A DNA stretch of 60,785 nt. Source: an uncultured Sphingobacteriales bacterium (GTDB lineage Bacteria > Bacteroidota > Bacteroidia > Chitinophagales > Chitinophagaceae). The notes below the pieces were generated by a model. The model was not told where the DNA came from and ran no database searches. It saw only the letters and a list, made by a program, of their open reading frames with translations. Positions 8,717 to 17,622 of the stretch are shown piece by piece. The translations under genes and the position numbers were made by a program. Each line of letters begins with the position of its first letter. The stretch's first letter is position 1. The DNA lies in NCBI GenBank assembly GCA_937991535.1, contig CALKHN010000120.1:1-60785 (forward strand), given 5' to 3'.

Positions 8717-9295
8717 TTATTCAGGATGGTTCATTTGCATGATCACCTGCCGTATGGGTTGATCGTTGATCATCACATCTTTTATTACAGCATCACCGTT
8801 TAGGATGCTTACTATAGCGTAGGTTCTTTGGGTTGAATCCCTGGTGCTTTCGCGGTATGCTGTTTCTGCTTTGGGCGCCTTGTATTCATCCATATAAAAG
8901 ACTTCAAAAGGGTATTGCAGGTGAACAATTGCCGTATCCTTTTTCCTGTCAATGTAGCTGATAGAAGCTGTTACATAATCAAGCGCTGCATCCGGCTTTT
9001 CCTTTACTACATTTTTGATCTTCGCAAATCCATCGTTGTCTTTTTCGAGCAGCACATAGGCTTCACCGTAATGGAAGAGGCCCGAATCAGGAGAAGTTGT
9101 GGTAAACTCGTTTTCTTTGAAAGAAAGCGCAATATATCTCCCCTTAAAAGGATGCAATGGATCAACTGGTTCGGTGCGGAAATTGAAAGTTTTTCCTTTT
9201 CGCAATACAGCTTCTTTATCCCATATCATTTTTCCGGGCACAAACCACTGTATTATGGCAATAATAACAAATGCTCCAATGGCAAACCGCTTCAT
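8717..9295 (-). CDS. GDYXXLXY-type membrane-anchored protein
   Basis: 192 residues. One N-terminal membrane segment (about residues 5-20) is followed by an extracytoplasmic domain. The stretch HPFKGRYIALSF corresponds to the GDYxxLxY signature of this family, with the first Asp changed. The function is unknown; the family nearly always travels with DUF2157 membrane proteins, and here such a gene is immediately upstream (7-bp gap), supporting one operon and perhaps one complex. Confidence 0.75.
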   Translation of the reverse strand: MKRFAIGAFVIIAIIQWFVPGKMIWDKEAVLRKGKTFNFRTEPVDPLHPFKGRYIALSFKENEFTTTSPDSGLFHYGEAYVLLEKDNDGFAKIKNVVKEKPDAALDYVTASISYIDRKKDTAIVHLQYPFEVFYMDEYKAPKAETAYRESTRDSTQRTYAIVSILNGDAVIKDVMINDQPIRQVIMQMNHPE

Positions 9296-9302
9296 AATAA
9301 AA

Positions 9303-10616
9303 TTAATTTTTGGTGATCGCTTTTCTTTTTTTAACCATCATATAATTGGCAGCGAAAAAGCCGGCGCCCGTAATAAGAAAGAAAAACCCGCGCCATATAA
9401 ATGGAATATCGTCATCGAAGAAACGCAATATCGCCAATGTTGCTATAATGAGCAAGCCAAAATTTAATATGCCCAAATGATCCTGTAAGGCTCCTTTACG
9501 AATGAAGAAAACAGCCAGGAACAGTATCCAGAGGTTAATGAACAGCACGGCAATGTGAGGCATGCTCCGGAACGCCAGCAGCAACAGGAGCAGCACAAAA
9601 CCGGAAAAACCTGTAGGATCAAAAATGATATTTTTAGCGGCCCGGTAGCCTGACAGCATAAGCCAGGCTGCAACTGTAAGGATGGCGATAGTAATGTAAA
9701 GAAATCGAGAAGCGTACATGGATGCGCGGTTGTTTATGTCTGAATAGCGGAAGGCACCTGTCCACGACGAGTCGAAGCTCCGGAACATCAGGATGAAAAT
9801 TATTCCCAATGTTCCAATGATCAAAAAAGGATTGGTGGATAATTTTTGATTGCTGAAATTTTCCAACCTGCCCAATAAGTAGAACACTGAAAACAGTGCA
9901 AGATATCCGGCAAATACCCATTCGCTCCTGTCTTGCCCGGTGCCAAAGCTTCCCAGTACAATTGTTACAGACAGCACAAGCAGCCAGTTGAGCAGATGAA
10001 AAAAATTGCTTTCTTTTTTATGTGTCACATAGGAGTAATAGTGCGGGATAACCAGTGTCAGCAAGAGTAAATAATAAAAAGGAACCACATTATCCGAATA
10101 ATTAAAATATCCTGTATCGCAGGCATACCAGGTAATGCCTGCAATGTATAGCAATGCCACTACAGAAGAGGACAAAATATAAACAAGCGGTATGGTCAGC
10201 AGCATCCAGGTTAGTAAAAAGCCGCTCATCGTGCCGCTGATGTGATAGGTTTGACTGATGAGTGATATGGAACACGCAACAGCGAAGAACAGGATTACGC
10301 CCGCCGCTTCCCGCCAGGCAATATTGTTTTTCTTTTTAAGCAGCACATAAAGGCACAAGCCCTGTCCAGTGACCAATGGCAGAAAAGCAAAAAAAGTTTT
10401 GGCTGTTCGTCTCAATTCATCCCAATTGTGTGCCACTACCAGCACTATGCCAATGCTTACCAGTAAGGCGCCCAGGATGTTTACCACTGCGGAAAACCTG
10501 TTGGGTCTGTCTTTTTCTCTTTGCTTATAATAATCAGCTATTTCCTGCGCCGTAACCGGGGTTATGATATTAGCGCCTACCAGCTCCTGCAGTTCTTTTA
10601 CAAAAGATTTACGCAT
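9303..10616 (-). CDS. DUF2157 multi-pass membrane protein
   Basis: 437 residues. A short cytoplasmic N-terminus with ITPVTAQEIADYYK is followed by a dozen or so hydrophobic segments, the usual layout of DUF2157 proteins. The end is basic (KKRKAITKN), as expected for a cytoplasmic tail. It is the first gene of a two-gene operon with the GDYXXLXY protein. No biochemical role is established. Confidence 0.8.
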   Translation of the reverse strand: MRKSFVKELQELVGANIITPVTAQEIADYYKQREKDRPNRFSAVVNILGALLVSIGIVLVVAHNWDELRRTAKTFFAFLPLVTGQGLCLYVLLKKKNNIAWREAAGVILFFAVACSISLISQTYHISGTMSGFLLTWMLLTIPLVYILSSSVVALLYIAGITWYACDTGYFNYSDNVVPFYYLLLLTLVIPHYYSYVTHKKESNFFHLLNWLLVLSVTIVLGSFGTGQDRSEWVFAGYLALFSVFYLLGRLENFSNQKLSTNPFLIIGTLGIIFILMFRSFDSSWTGAFRYSDINNRASMYASRFLYITIAILTVAAWLMLSGYRAAKNIIFDPTGFSGFVLLLLLLAFRSMPHIAVLFINLWILFLAVFFIRKGALQDHLGILNFGLLIIATLAILRFFDDDIPFIWRGFFFLITGAGFFAANYMMVKKRKAITKN

Positions 10617-10861
10617 ACGTTTCAGGGACTATATATCCTAAACGTAATAAAAAGTTGGAAATTTCGTGCTTATTAAAGTTGTCTTTTATATTTGATATTG
10701 TATCCGCTTCATAGATAAGGCAGTACAACAGAACCTGCCAGTGCAGAGAATAAACAGAAAAATGATGAAATGCACGGAGGCTAAACTTAACCTGTCCAAA
10801 CCTTCCTGATGGTATTTTTTTTCTCTAATTTCATCCTGAAATAAAGCCACTTCGCCCACCT

Positions 10862-12019
10862 ATGCTTTACCTGACAGGCATTGTTATTGACCTTTTTCTG
10901 GTAGTTCTGCTTGCCAGTAAACGAAATAAAAGCGAAGCAGATGTTATCCTCACCGTTTGGTTATTCCTTATCGGACTGCACCTGTTCCTGTTTTATTTGT
11001 TTGTTACCAAAAGGTATTATGAGTATCCGTTAATGCTGGGGTTGGGCATTCCCTTTCCCCTGCTGCATGGACCGTTTCTGTTTCTATACACTTCATCTCT
11101 TACCCAGCAGGTGAATCACGGCGTACTGCGCTTTTTGCATTTTCTGCCATTTGTATTGGCCTATCTTCTTATGCTGCCCTTCTTTTTTTCCCCGGCTGAG
11201 CATAAAATTTATACTTATGAACACCAGGGATCGGCTTACCAGTGGATATTATTTCCGTTGCATCTGGCAATAATAATATCCGGAATTCTGTATGTGGTAC
11301 TTTCCCTTGGCAAGCTTAGCCAGCACCGAAAGAATATTGAGAACCAGTTTTCCAATACCGATAAAATAAACCTGAACTGGCTACGGTACCTGATTTTCGG
11401 AATGGCGGTTATATGGATCGCGGTCATTTTTACGTCGGATGCATATATATACGCCACTGTAGTAGTATATGTTTTCTTTATCGGTTTTTTTGGGATTAAA
11501 CAAACGGCTGTTTTTGCGCCCAATAGTCCCGTACCCCCAATGGAAGTTCCTCCCGGCGAATTGGCGGATGAAGACGTTCATGGGCAATCTGCGGCGGGAA
11601 TTCCGGAGGAGAAAGCAGATGTGCATAAGATAAAGTATTTGAAATCGGGTTTGAGCGGGAAAGACCAGGAGGAAATTCACGATATGCTTAACCGCCTGAT
11701 GGAACAGAAAAAGCCATTCACCAACCCCGATCTCACGCTTGGGGAGATGGCTGAGCAATTGGATGTACACCCTAATAATTTGTCGCAGGTCATTAATTCG
11801 GTTGCTCAAAAAAATTTCTACGACTATATTAACTCGCGTAGAGTAGAAGAATTTATTTATCTGGCCGGCAGACCCGAAAATCAACAGTTCACCCTTCTTT
11901 CTATCGCTTATGAATGTGGTTTCAATTCAAAGTCATCTTTCAATCGCAATTTCCGGCGAATCACCGGTTTGTCTCCTTCAGACTATCTGAAGCATCAACG
12001 CGGCGACTCCGCTGACTGA
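10862..12019 (+). CDS. AraC-family regulator with a multi-pass membrane sensor
   Basis: 385 residues. The first ~220 residues form about seven membrane segments. After a polar linker (about residues 220-260) comes an AraC-type DNA-binding domain with two helix-turn-helix units: LGEMAEQLDVHPNNLSQVIN and SIAYECGFNSKSSFNRNFRR. The layout suggests a membrane-bound one-component sensor whose DNA-binding part faces the cytoplasm. It is transcribed away from the DUF2157 operon, and the hydrolase gene downstream is a possible target. The ligand is unknown. Confidence 0.88.
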   Translation: MLYLTGIVIDLFLVVLLASKRNKSEADVILTVWLFLIGLHLFLFYLFVTKRYYEYPLMLGLGIPFPLLHGPFLFLYTSSLTQQVNHGVLRFLHFLPFVLAYLLMLPFFFSPAEHKIYTYEHQGSAYQWILFPLHLAIIISGILYVVLSLGKLSQHRKNIENQFSNTDKINLNWLRYLIFGMAVIWIAVIFTSDAYIYATVVVYVFFIGFFGIKQTAVFAPNSPVPPMEVPPGELADEDVHGQSAAGIPEEKADVHKIKYLKSGLSGKDQEEIHDMLNRLMEQKKPFTNPDLTLGEMAEQLDVHPNNLSQVINSVAQKNFYDYINSRRVEEFIYLAGRPENQQFTLLSIAYECGFNSKSSFNRNFRRITGLSPSDYLKHQRGDSAD

Positions 12020-12152
12020 GTTAAGCGTCCCATTGTTCAGGGAGGTTGTTTTTTAACCCCTAATATCATTTACTGTTATGGTATCACCTTATAGGATGGG
12101 GCGATAACTGCTTTGTGTTGATATTTCTTTGTATTTCAAAAAATTTATTAAC

Positions 12153-13154
12153 ATGAAAAAAATGATGATTGCATTTATGGCTGTGTGGGGAATGGTATCC
12201 TGCACCAAAGAACGGGTATTGAATGAGCCGGGCAACCTGGTTCCCAGAACAGTAGACCAGGATCCCGGACTTCCTTCTATTTTTGTAAACAACGCCTTGC
12301 TGCACGCAGAAGCTTTCGGACATCCCGACAGCACACTCATAGTCGTAATACACGGCGGCCCCGGCAGCGACTATCGCGATCTGCTAACCAGCAAGTCGCT
12401 TGCCGCTCACGGGTACCGGGTTGTATTTTATGATCAGCGGGGCTCGGGTTTATCGCAGCGGTTCCCTCATAAATACTATACCTCACTTGGGCGCGGAGCT
12501 GTTGATCTGATGTATGATGAACTCAGCGGGGTAATCGCCCATTTTCGTACCGAAGTAAACCAGAAGGTATACCTCGTAGGGCATTCCTGGGGCGGAATTC
12601 TTGCTGCCGGTTATACCGGCAAAAACCCGGATAAAGTGGATGGGCTGGTGGTAGCCGAACCGGGAGGTTTGAAATGGGAGGATATCGAGACCTATGTGAA
12701 AGAATCCCGCTCATTCAGTTTGTGGAGCGAATTGTTTAATGATGCCGGCTTCATAGAGCAGTTCATTTCCGGCAAAACAGATCAGCATGAAATCCTCGAT
12801 TACCGCGCCGGAATGCTTGGTTCAAAAAATGATATTACCGGCGACGATGCACCTGTGCCGGGAAATGCATGGAGGGCAGGTGCGGTAATTAACGCCGCCA
12901 TGTTTGAGGTGGGCGATAAATATCATCCGGACTTTTCTGCCGGGCTGGAACAATTTCAACCGCCTGTTCTCTTCCTGTACAGCGGCCGCAATAAAGTGTA
13001 TACCAGTGCCTGGGCACAGCATATTGCAGGTGCATTCAAAAACGTGCAACTCTGCAAGGTGCAGGGCGTAGGCCACGAAGGTATTATTGCCAACAGCGGG
13101 GCATGGAGCACCATTACGGAACCGAATATCCTGAAGTATTTCCAATCCCTTTAA
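12153..13154 (+). CDS. Alpha/beta hydrolase lipoprotein (proline iminopeptidase-like)
   Basis: 333 residues from the ATG at 12153; an in-frame ATG at 12129 would only add eight residues before a good lipoprotein signal. The lipobox ends GMVSC. The oxyanion motif HGGPGSDY, the DQRGSG motif and the nucleophile elbow GHSWGG (Ser about residue 145) match the proline iminopeptidase branch of the fold, and GVGHEG supplies the histidine. Where the acid Asp of the triad is expected, the sequence reads SGRNKVY, so the acid is missing or displaced. It is probably a cell-envelope esterase or peptidase. Confidence 0.85.
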   Translation: MKKMMIAFMAVWGMVSCTKERVLNEPGNLVPRTVDQDPGLPSIFVNNALLHAEAFGHPDSTLIVVIHGGPGSDYRDLLTSKSLAAHGYRVVFYDQRGSGLSQRFPHKYYTSLGRGAVDLMYDELSGVIAHFRTEVNQKVYLVGHSWGGILAAGYTGKNPDKVDGLVVAEPGGLKWEDIETYVKESRSFSLWSELFNDAGFIEQFISGKTDQHEILDYRAGMLGSKNDITGDDAPVPGNAWRAGAVINAAMFEVGDKYHPDFSAGLEQFQPPVLFLYSGRNKVYTSAWAQHIAGAFKNVQLCKVQGVGHEGIIANSGAWSTITEPNILKYFQSL

Positions 13155-13182
13155 TTGCAACATCTTCATAAAACAAACACAA

Positions 13183-13857
13183 ATGAAAGCGATAAAATCA
13201 TATATGATCTCTGTTACCCTAATGGTATCAGGTTATTTAAGCATGGCACAAACAGTTAACTGGCGTGCAATGCCCGATCTCAAAAAAAATATCATTGGCA
13301 TCAGCCTTGGGCTCGATCATAGCGTGTCGTACGGATTATCGTATGGCCGTTCTGTAACGGTTGCTAAACTGCCGGCATTCATTACTGCTGAATTTTTGAT
13401 GCCTTCAGGCGAAGAGAAGCTGGATGATTTCAAATCAAAAGCCGGTGGGCAGATACGGCTGATACACTACCGCGGTTTTCAATTCAGCGCCAGGGTACAG
13501 GGCGTGTTTCGCCGCTATCAGAACGACTTTGTAAGGATGCTGAATTTTGGCAGCGATTTCGCCGGAACGGCAGGTCTGTACCAAAAAAAGTGGTTCATCG
13601 CGGCGGAGTCTGGCTTTGATAAGGCTATTGTAACCCATTTTAAACATTCCGCACTTTATCGGGCAAAATATGGTAATGTGGTAGATGGCTGGTATGAACC
13701 TTCCACGGGTGGTAACTTTTATTACGGAATTCAAACCGGGTTTAATTTTAAGTCGCATAGTGTATATCTAAAAGCGGGAAGTGTGCGCTCACAGGATTTT
13801 AAAACAAAACCCCTGCTGCCGTATTATGGCCAGGTGGGTTATACAATCAGTTTTTGA
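13183..13857 (+). CDS. Secreted or outer-membrane protein of unknown function
   Basis: 224 residues with a clear signal peptide ending near LSMAQ (residue 23). The mature part is rich in aromatic residues and alternating short segments and ends in YTISF, the aromatic terminal residue typical of outer-membrane beta-barrels. I do not recognise a named family. It follows the hydrolase gene by 28 bp on the same strand and is probably in the same operon. Confidence 0.65.
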   Translation: MKAIKSYMISVTLMVSGYLSMAQTVNWRAMPDLKKNIIGISLGLDHSVSYGLSYGRSVTVAKLPAFITAEFLMPSGEEKLDDFKSKAGGQIRLIHYRGFQFSARVQGVFRRYQNDFVRMLNFGSDFAGTAGLYQKKWFIAAESGFDKAIVTHFKHSALYRAKYGNVVDGWYEPSTGGNFYYGIQTGFNFKSHSVYLKAGSVRSQDFKTKPLLPYYGQVGYTISF

Positions 13858-13913
13858 AACCTCGCAGATGAATGAAATATGATTACTTGATCAAATCACT
13901 TTCGGGGTAAGAA

Positions 13914-13980
13914 TTACGCTGTATGAAGTCTCAGACTTCATACTCCATATGTTCTTCCGGGACTCCGTCCCGCAAAATGA
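13914..13980 (+). repeat. 67-bp dispersed repeat, copy 2
   Basis: Direct repeat of 8629-8695. In this copy the first inverted repeat is better kept (tatgaagtct / agacttcata), followed by cgggac/gtcccg. Confidence 0.8.
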
Positions 13981-14084
13981 TAATACTGGTTCGTTGGTAT
14001 TATAAACCAAAAAGATAAGTAAGGAATAGAATGCACATTTTTCCATTCCAAAAGCTGGACATTAATGCAAATTGAAACAGTGAT

Positions 14085-15458
14085 CTACTGTTTTATTTTC
14101 CCTTTTAACGCTTCTAATCTTTGAGCGATAACGTTTGAGGGTAGCCACTGTTTTCCAATCATTACGCCGGCGATGTTAGCGGTTTGGGTAATGTCATTGA
14201 GCGGATTGCCATTCAACAACACAAGGTCGGAAACCGCGCCTGGTTTGATTACTCCTGACGATGGGTTATTAAAATACGCGGCGGCATTTACGGTACTGGT
14301 TTGTAATACTTCAAAAGGGGTAAGGCCCGCATCGGCCATATATTTCAGCTCCTGGTGTAAGGAAAATCCGGGAACATCAAAAACCTGTGGCGCATCGGAG
14401 CCGGATACGATACCAACATTGTTATCACTGCATGCTTTCAGTATTTTTTTTCTCAATGCGATCAGCGCTACAGCCCCGGCAGAATCATACAATGGATCTG
14501 CCATGATATTGTTTTTTGACTTTACCCAATTGTTCAAAGTGGTCTCATTCATGTATACCATTTCCGGATCCTTGCTGAAAGCCCCGGCTGTTTTCAGTGG
14601 GGTAAACCATCTTTCCGGCAATGCTTCTGTAGGTACCACCCAAATATTATGCTGTTTGAGGGCTTTAACGAGTGTATCTATTTTCGAAGGATCGGCTTTG
14701 CGGGCAATGTGCAGACCAAATAATCCTCTTTTCTGCTCCGGTATTTTTTCAATGCCCGGCACCAGGCTTTCTACAAAGCCATCTAAGTGATCAACGGAGG
14801 CATAACCGGCGGCAATGGCATTCCATATACCTACATCGTAGGAAACGTGCCCTGCAAAAGGAATATTTACTTCCTTAGCAGTCTTTACTATAGCATTAAA
14901 ATTTTCGAGGGTGAGTCCTGGTAAAAGTTTAAGCAGGTCATACCCTTCATCTTTATATTTTCTTACAAGACTGTCCGCATCTTTCACCGATTTTACCGTG
15001 CTGCCCATTAATCCCGGGGCAGCTGCGTAAAAGTGCGGGCCTGTTATTGCTCCTTTTGATAGCTGTGTTTTTAATTCGAGGTGCGCAGGATCGCCGAGCA
15101 TGCCCCGAATGGTTGTAATTCCGTTTAATGCAAACAGTTCCAGTATATCCTTCATTGCGGCGGTATCTGCTCCACGTGGAATATGTGCATGCATCTCTGC
15201 CAGTCCGGGTATCAAAAATTTGCCTGCACCATCAATGATCAAAGCATCTTTGCCAGTTTCCTTTTCTGCTGTCGGTCCTATATGGGTAATTTTTCCGTCA
15301 GCAATAAATACATCCTGTTTTTCAAGCACGGTTTCGGAGTCCATCGGAATTACCGATACGTTCTGTATTACAAATGCACCTTCAGCCGGACTACCGGTTT
15401 GAGAGGAGTTACACGCATACAAAAGCAATGCCGCTAATGAAAGCAATACATTTTTCAT
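14085..15458 (-). CDS. Amidohydrolase-family lipoprotein (imidazolonepropionase-like)
   Basis: 457 residues from the ATG at 15458; the open frame extends 25 codons further, but those residues spoil the signal sequence. The lipobox is LLLYAC, so the enzyme is probably lipid-anchored in the envelope. The metal motif AEMHAHIP, a later GHVSYD histidine and VSGSDAPQ (catalytic Asp) fit the metal-dependent amidohydrolase superfamily. The substrate is unknown; relatives act on imides, dipeptides or hydantoin-like rings. It is divergent from the gamma-glutamyltransferase gene, with a shared ~146-bp control region. Confidence 0.88.
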   Translation of the reverse strand: MKNVLLSLAALLLYACNSSQTGSPAEGAFVIQNVSVIPMDSETVLEKQDVFIADGKITHIGPTAEKETGKDALIIDGAGKFLIPGLAEMHAHIPRGADTAAMKDILELFALNGITTIRGMLGDPAHLELKTQLSKGAITGPHFYAAAPGLMGSTVKSVKDADSLVRKYKDEGYDLLKLLPGLTLENFNAIVKTAKEVNIPFAGHVSYDVGIWNAIAAGYASVDHLDGFVESLVPGIEKIPEQKRGLFGLHIARKADPSKIDTLVKALKQHNIWVVPTEALPERWFTPLKTAGAFSKDPEMVYMNETTLNNWVKSKNNIMADPLYDSAGAVALIALRKKILKACSDNNVGIVSGSDAPQVFDVPGFSLHQELKYMADAGLTPFEVLQTSTVNAAAYFNNPSSGVIKPGAVSDLVLLNGNPLNDITQTANIAGVMIGKQWLPSNVIAQRLEALKGKIKQ

Positions 15459-15604
15459 ATTATGACACATTGATGAGGAACTGTAATAAAGATAGACAAT
15501 AAAGATTACATCTTCCTTACAGTTACAGTGCACATAGGAAAGCTGACATCTTCCTTTATTTTAAGCATATGGATGCCGTACCTTTAAAATCAAATTGTAC
15601 GCAT

Positions 15605-17518
15605 ATGAAATGTGCCATAAGCTGCTTTCTCATTATTTTATGTGCTGTTAATATAAAGGCGCAGCCTACACAAAAGCCTCCGTTACATGCTAAACACTGG
15701 ATGGCCATTACGGGTAAACCTTTGGCTGCTACGGCAGGCGCGGCTATATTTCAGCGCGGGGGCAATGCGGTGGATGCCGCCTGCGCCATGCTTGCCGCCA
15801 CCTGCACCATGTGGGATGTATTGAGCTGGGGTGGCGAAACACAGGCATTGATCTACAATCCCAAAACAGGAAAAGTAATTGGCATCAATGCCCTGGGCGT
15901 GGCGCCAACGGGCGCAACGCCTGCATTCTTTAAAAGCAAAGGCATGGACTTTCCCCCTGAATATGGACCCTTAGCTGCGGTTACTCCCGGTACGCCGGGC
16001 GGATTGTGTACCATGCTTGCCGAATATGGTACCATGAGTTTGAAAGAAGTGCTGGCGCCCGCTATGGAAATGGCGGCAGGTTATGCCATAGAAGGGCAAA
16101 CTGCCAATAGTATAGAAAGAAATAAAGAGCGCATTAAGCAGTGGCTGTATTCAAAAAAAGTTTTTCTTCCGCATGCCGGTGAAAAACGGGAAGCACCGGA
16201 GGCAGGCGAAGTTTTTATGCAAAGGGATCTGTTGCAAACCCTGCAAAAGCTGGTGGAAGCTGAAGCGCAGGCGTTCAGGAAAAAAAAGACCAGGAAGGAA
16301 GCGATATATGCGGCATACGACCGCTTTTATAAAGGAGATATAGGGGCAGAATTTGCAAGGGGATGCCAGCAGCAGGGTGGATTGATTACCATTGAAGACC
16401 TGGCGAAATGGACCGTGAAAACGGAGGAGCCGTTAAAAGTAAATTACAAAGGCATCGAAGTGTATAAGTTGTCGCAGTGGACGCAGGGCCCGGTTATGCT
16501 ACAGGCATTGAATATCTTGGAAAATTTTGACCTGAAAAGCATGGGTTATAACTCTGCCAATTACATACATACGATTACACAAGCCATGCAGCTATCGTTC
16601 GCAGACAGGGATTTTTATTATGGCGATCCCTATTTCCCACCAGAAGAGCCTGTGAAAGGATTGTTATCGAAAGACTATGCAAAAGAAAGAGCTCAACTCA
16701 TTCATAGCGGATACAACAATGCCGTCGCGGGACCGGGCAATCCTTATGTTTATGAAAACAGGTCCAATCCTTATCTTAATATATTAAAAAACAGGGGATT
16801 TATTACTGATACAACCAGGAGCCGTAATTCGGATCAGTTTATGCCGGCACACGATGCTACAACATCTGTGCAATCCTTTTCCTCACCGGCGGAAGAAGCG
16901 GTGTATAAAGACCGGTTATGGCGGGGTACTACTTCAATAGAAGCTGCCGATGAGGAAGGCTGGGTGGTATCTGTAACGCCCAGTGGTGGGTGGATACCTG
17001 CCTGTATTGCCGGTACTACGGGTATAGGCATGAGTCAGCGTATGCAGAGTTTTATTTGCGACAGTACATTAAATCCCTTTAATGTAGTAGCACCGGGCAA
17101 ACGCCCAAGGGTAACGCTAACGCCTACCCTTGCATTGAAAGGCGGAAAACCATATTTATCGTTTGCTGTGCAGGGTGGCGATACACAGGATCAGAATTTG
17201 CTGCAATTTTTTTTAAACGTTGTTGAATTTGGTATGACCGTACAGGAAGCCACTGAAGCTGCTAATGTAAACACCAACCAGCTATGGCTGTCGCTCGGCG
17301 GAACCGGCAATGCCGACCGCAGGCCGCGTACGGGTAGTTTGTTGCTCAACAGCAATACTCCTTCCTGGATAAGAAAAGAACTGATGCAAAAAGGATACAA
17401 TCTCAGTTTCGATGACCGTACTTCCGGCCCAATCAACGCGATTTATTTCGACTGGAAGCATAAAACATTATGGGGCGGCAGTAGCAACCATGGCGAGGAT
17501 TATGGTATTGGCTGGTGA
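15605..17518 (+). CDS. Gamma-glutamyltransferase family protein
   Basis: 637 residues from the ATG at 15605, chosen because it gives a clean signal peptide ending near VNIKAQ. The enzyme is made as one chain that cuts itself before a catalytic threonine; here the junction is WRGTTSIEAAD. The preceding large-subunit landmarks GGNAVDAACAMLAATC and TPGGLC are present. Family members cleave gamma-glutamyl compounds such as glutathione in the periplasm; some Bacteroidota relatives have other amide substrates. Confidence 0.9.
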   Translation: MKCAISCFLIILCAVNIKAQPTQKPPLHAKHWMAITGKPLAATAGAAIFQRGGNAVDAACAMLAATCTMWDVLSWGGETQALIYNPKTGKVIGINALGVAPTGATPAFFKSKGMDFPPEYGPLAAVTPGTPGGLCTMLAEYGTMSLKEVLAPAMEMAAGYAIEGQTANSIERNKERIKQWLYSKKVFLPHAGEKREAPEAGEVFMQRDLLQTLQKLVEAEAQAFRKKKTRKEAIYAAYDRFYKGDIGAEFARGCQQQGGLITIEDLAKWTVKTEEPLKVNYKGIEVYKLSQWTQGPVMLQALNILENFDLKSMGYNSANYIHTITQAMQLSFADRDFYYGDPYFPPEEPVKGLLSKDYAKERAQLIHSGYNNAVAGPGNPYVYENRSNPYLNILKNRGFITDTTRSRNSDQFMPAHDATTSVQSFSSPAEEAVYKDRLWRGTTSIEAADEEGWVVSVTPSGGWIPACIAGTTGIGMSQRMQSFICDSTLNPFNVVAPGKRPRVTLTPTLALKGGKPYLSFAVQGGDTQDQNLLQFFLNVVEFGMTVQEATEAANVNTNQLWLSLGGTGNADRRPRTGSLLLNSNTPSWIRKELMQKGYNLSFDDRTSGPINAIYFDWKHKTLWGGSSNHGEDYGIGW

Positions 17519-17600
17519 GGGGTACAGGGTGCAAGTTACAGGTTTCAGGGTACAGGTTGCAAGGTACAGGTTGCAAGGTACAGGTACACGTTAGGGTGCA
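17518..17600. repeat. Degenerate ~10-bp tandem repeats, second site
   Basis: Units such as caggttgcaa and ggtacaggtt repeat about seven times between the stop of the gamma-glutamyltransferase gene and the 3' end of the convergent TonB receptor gene. The units are closely related to those at 6943-6995. Confidence 0.75.
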
Positions 17601-17622
17601 ATAAACAACCATAAACGACAAA

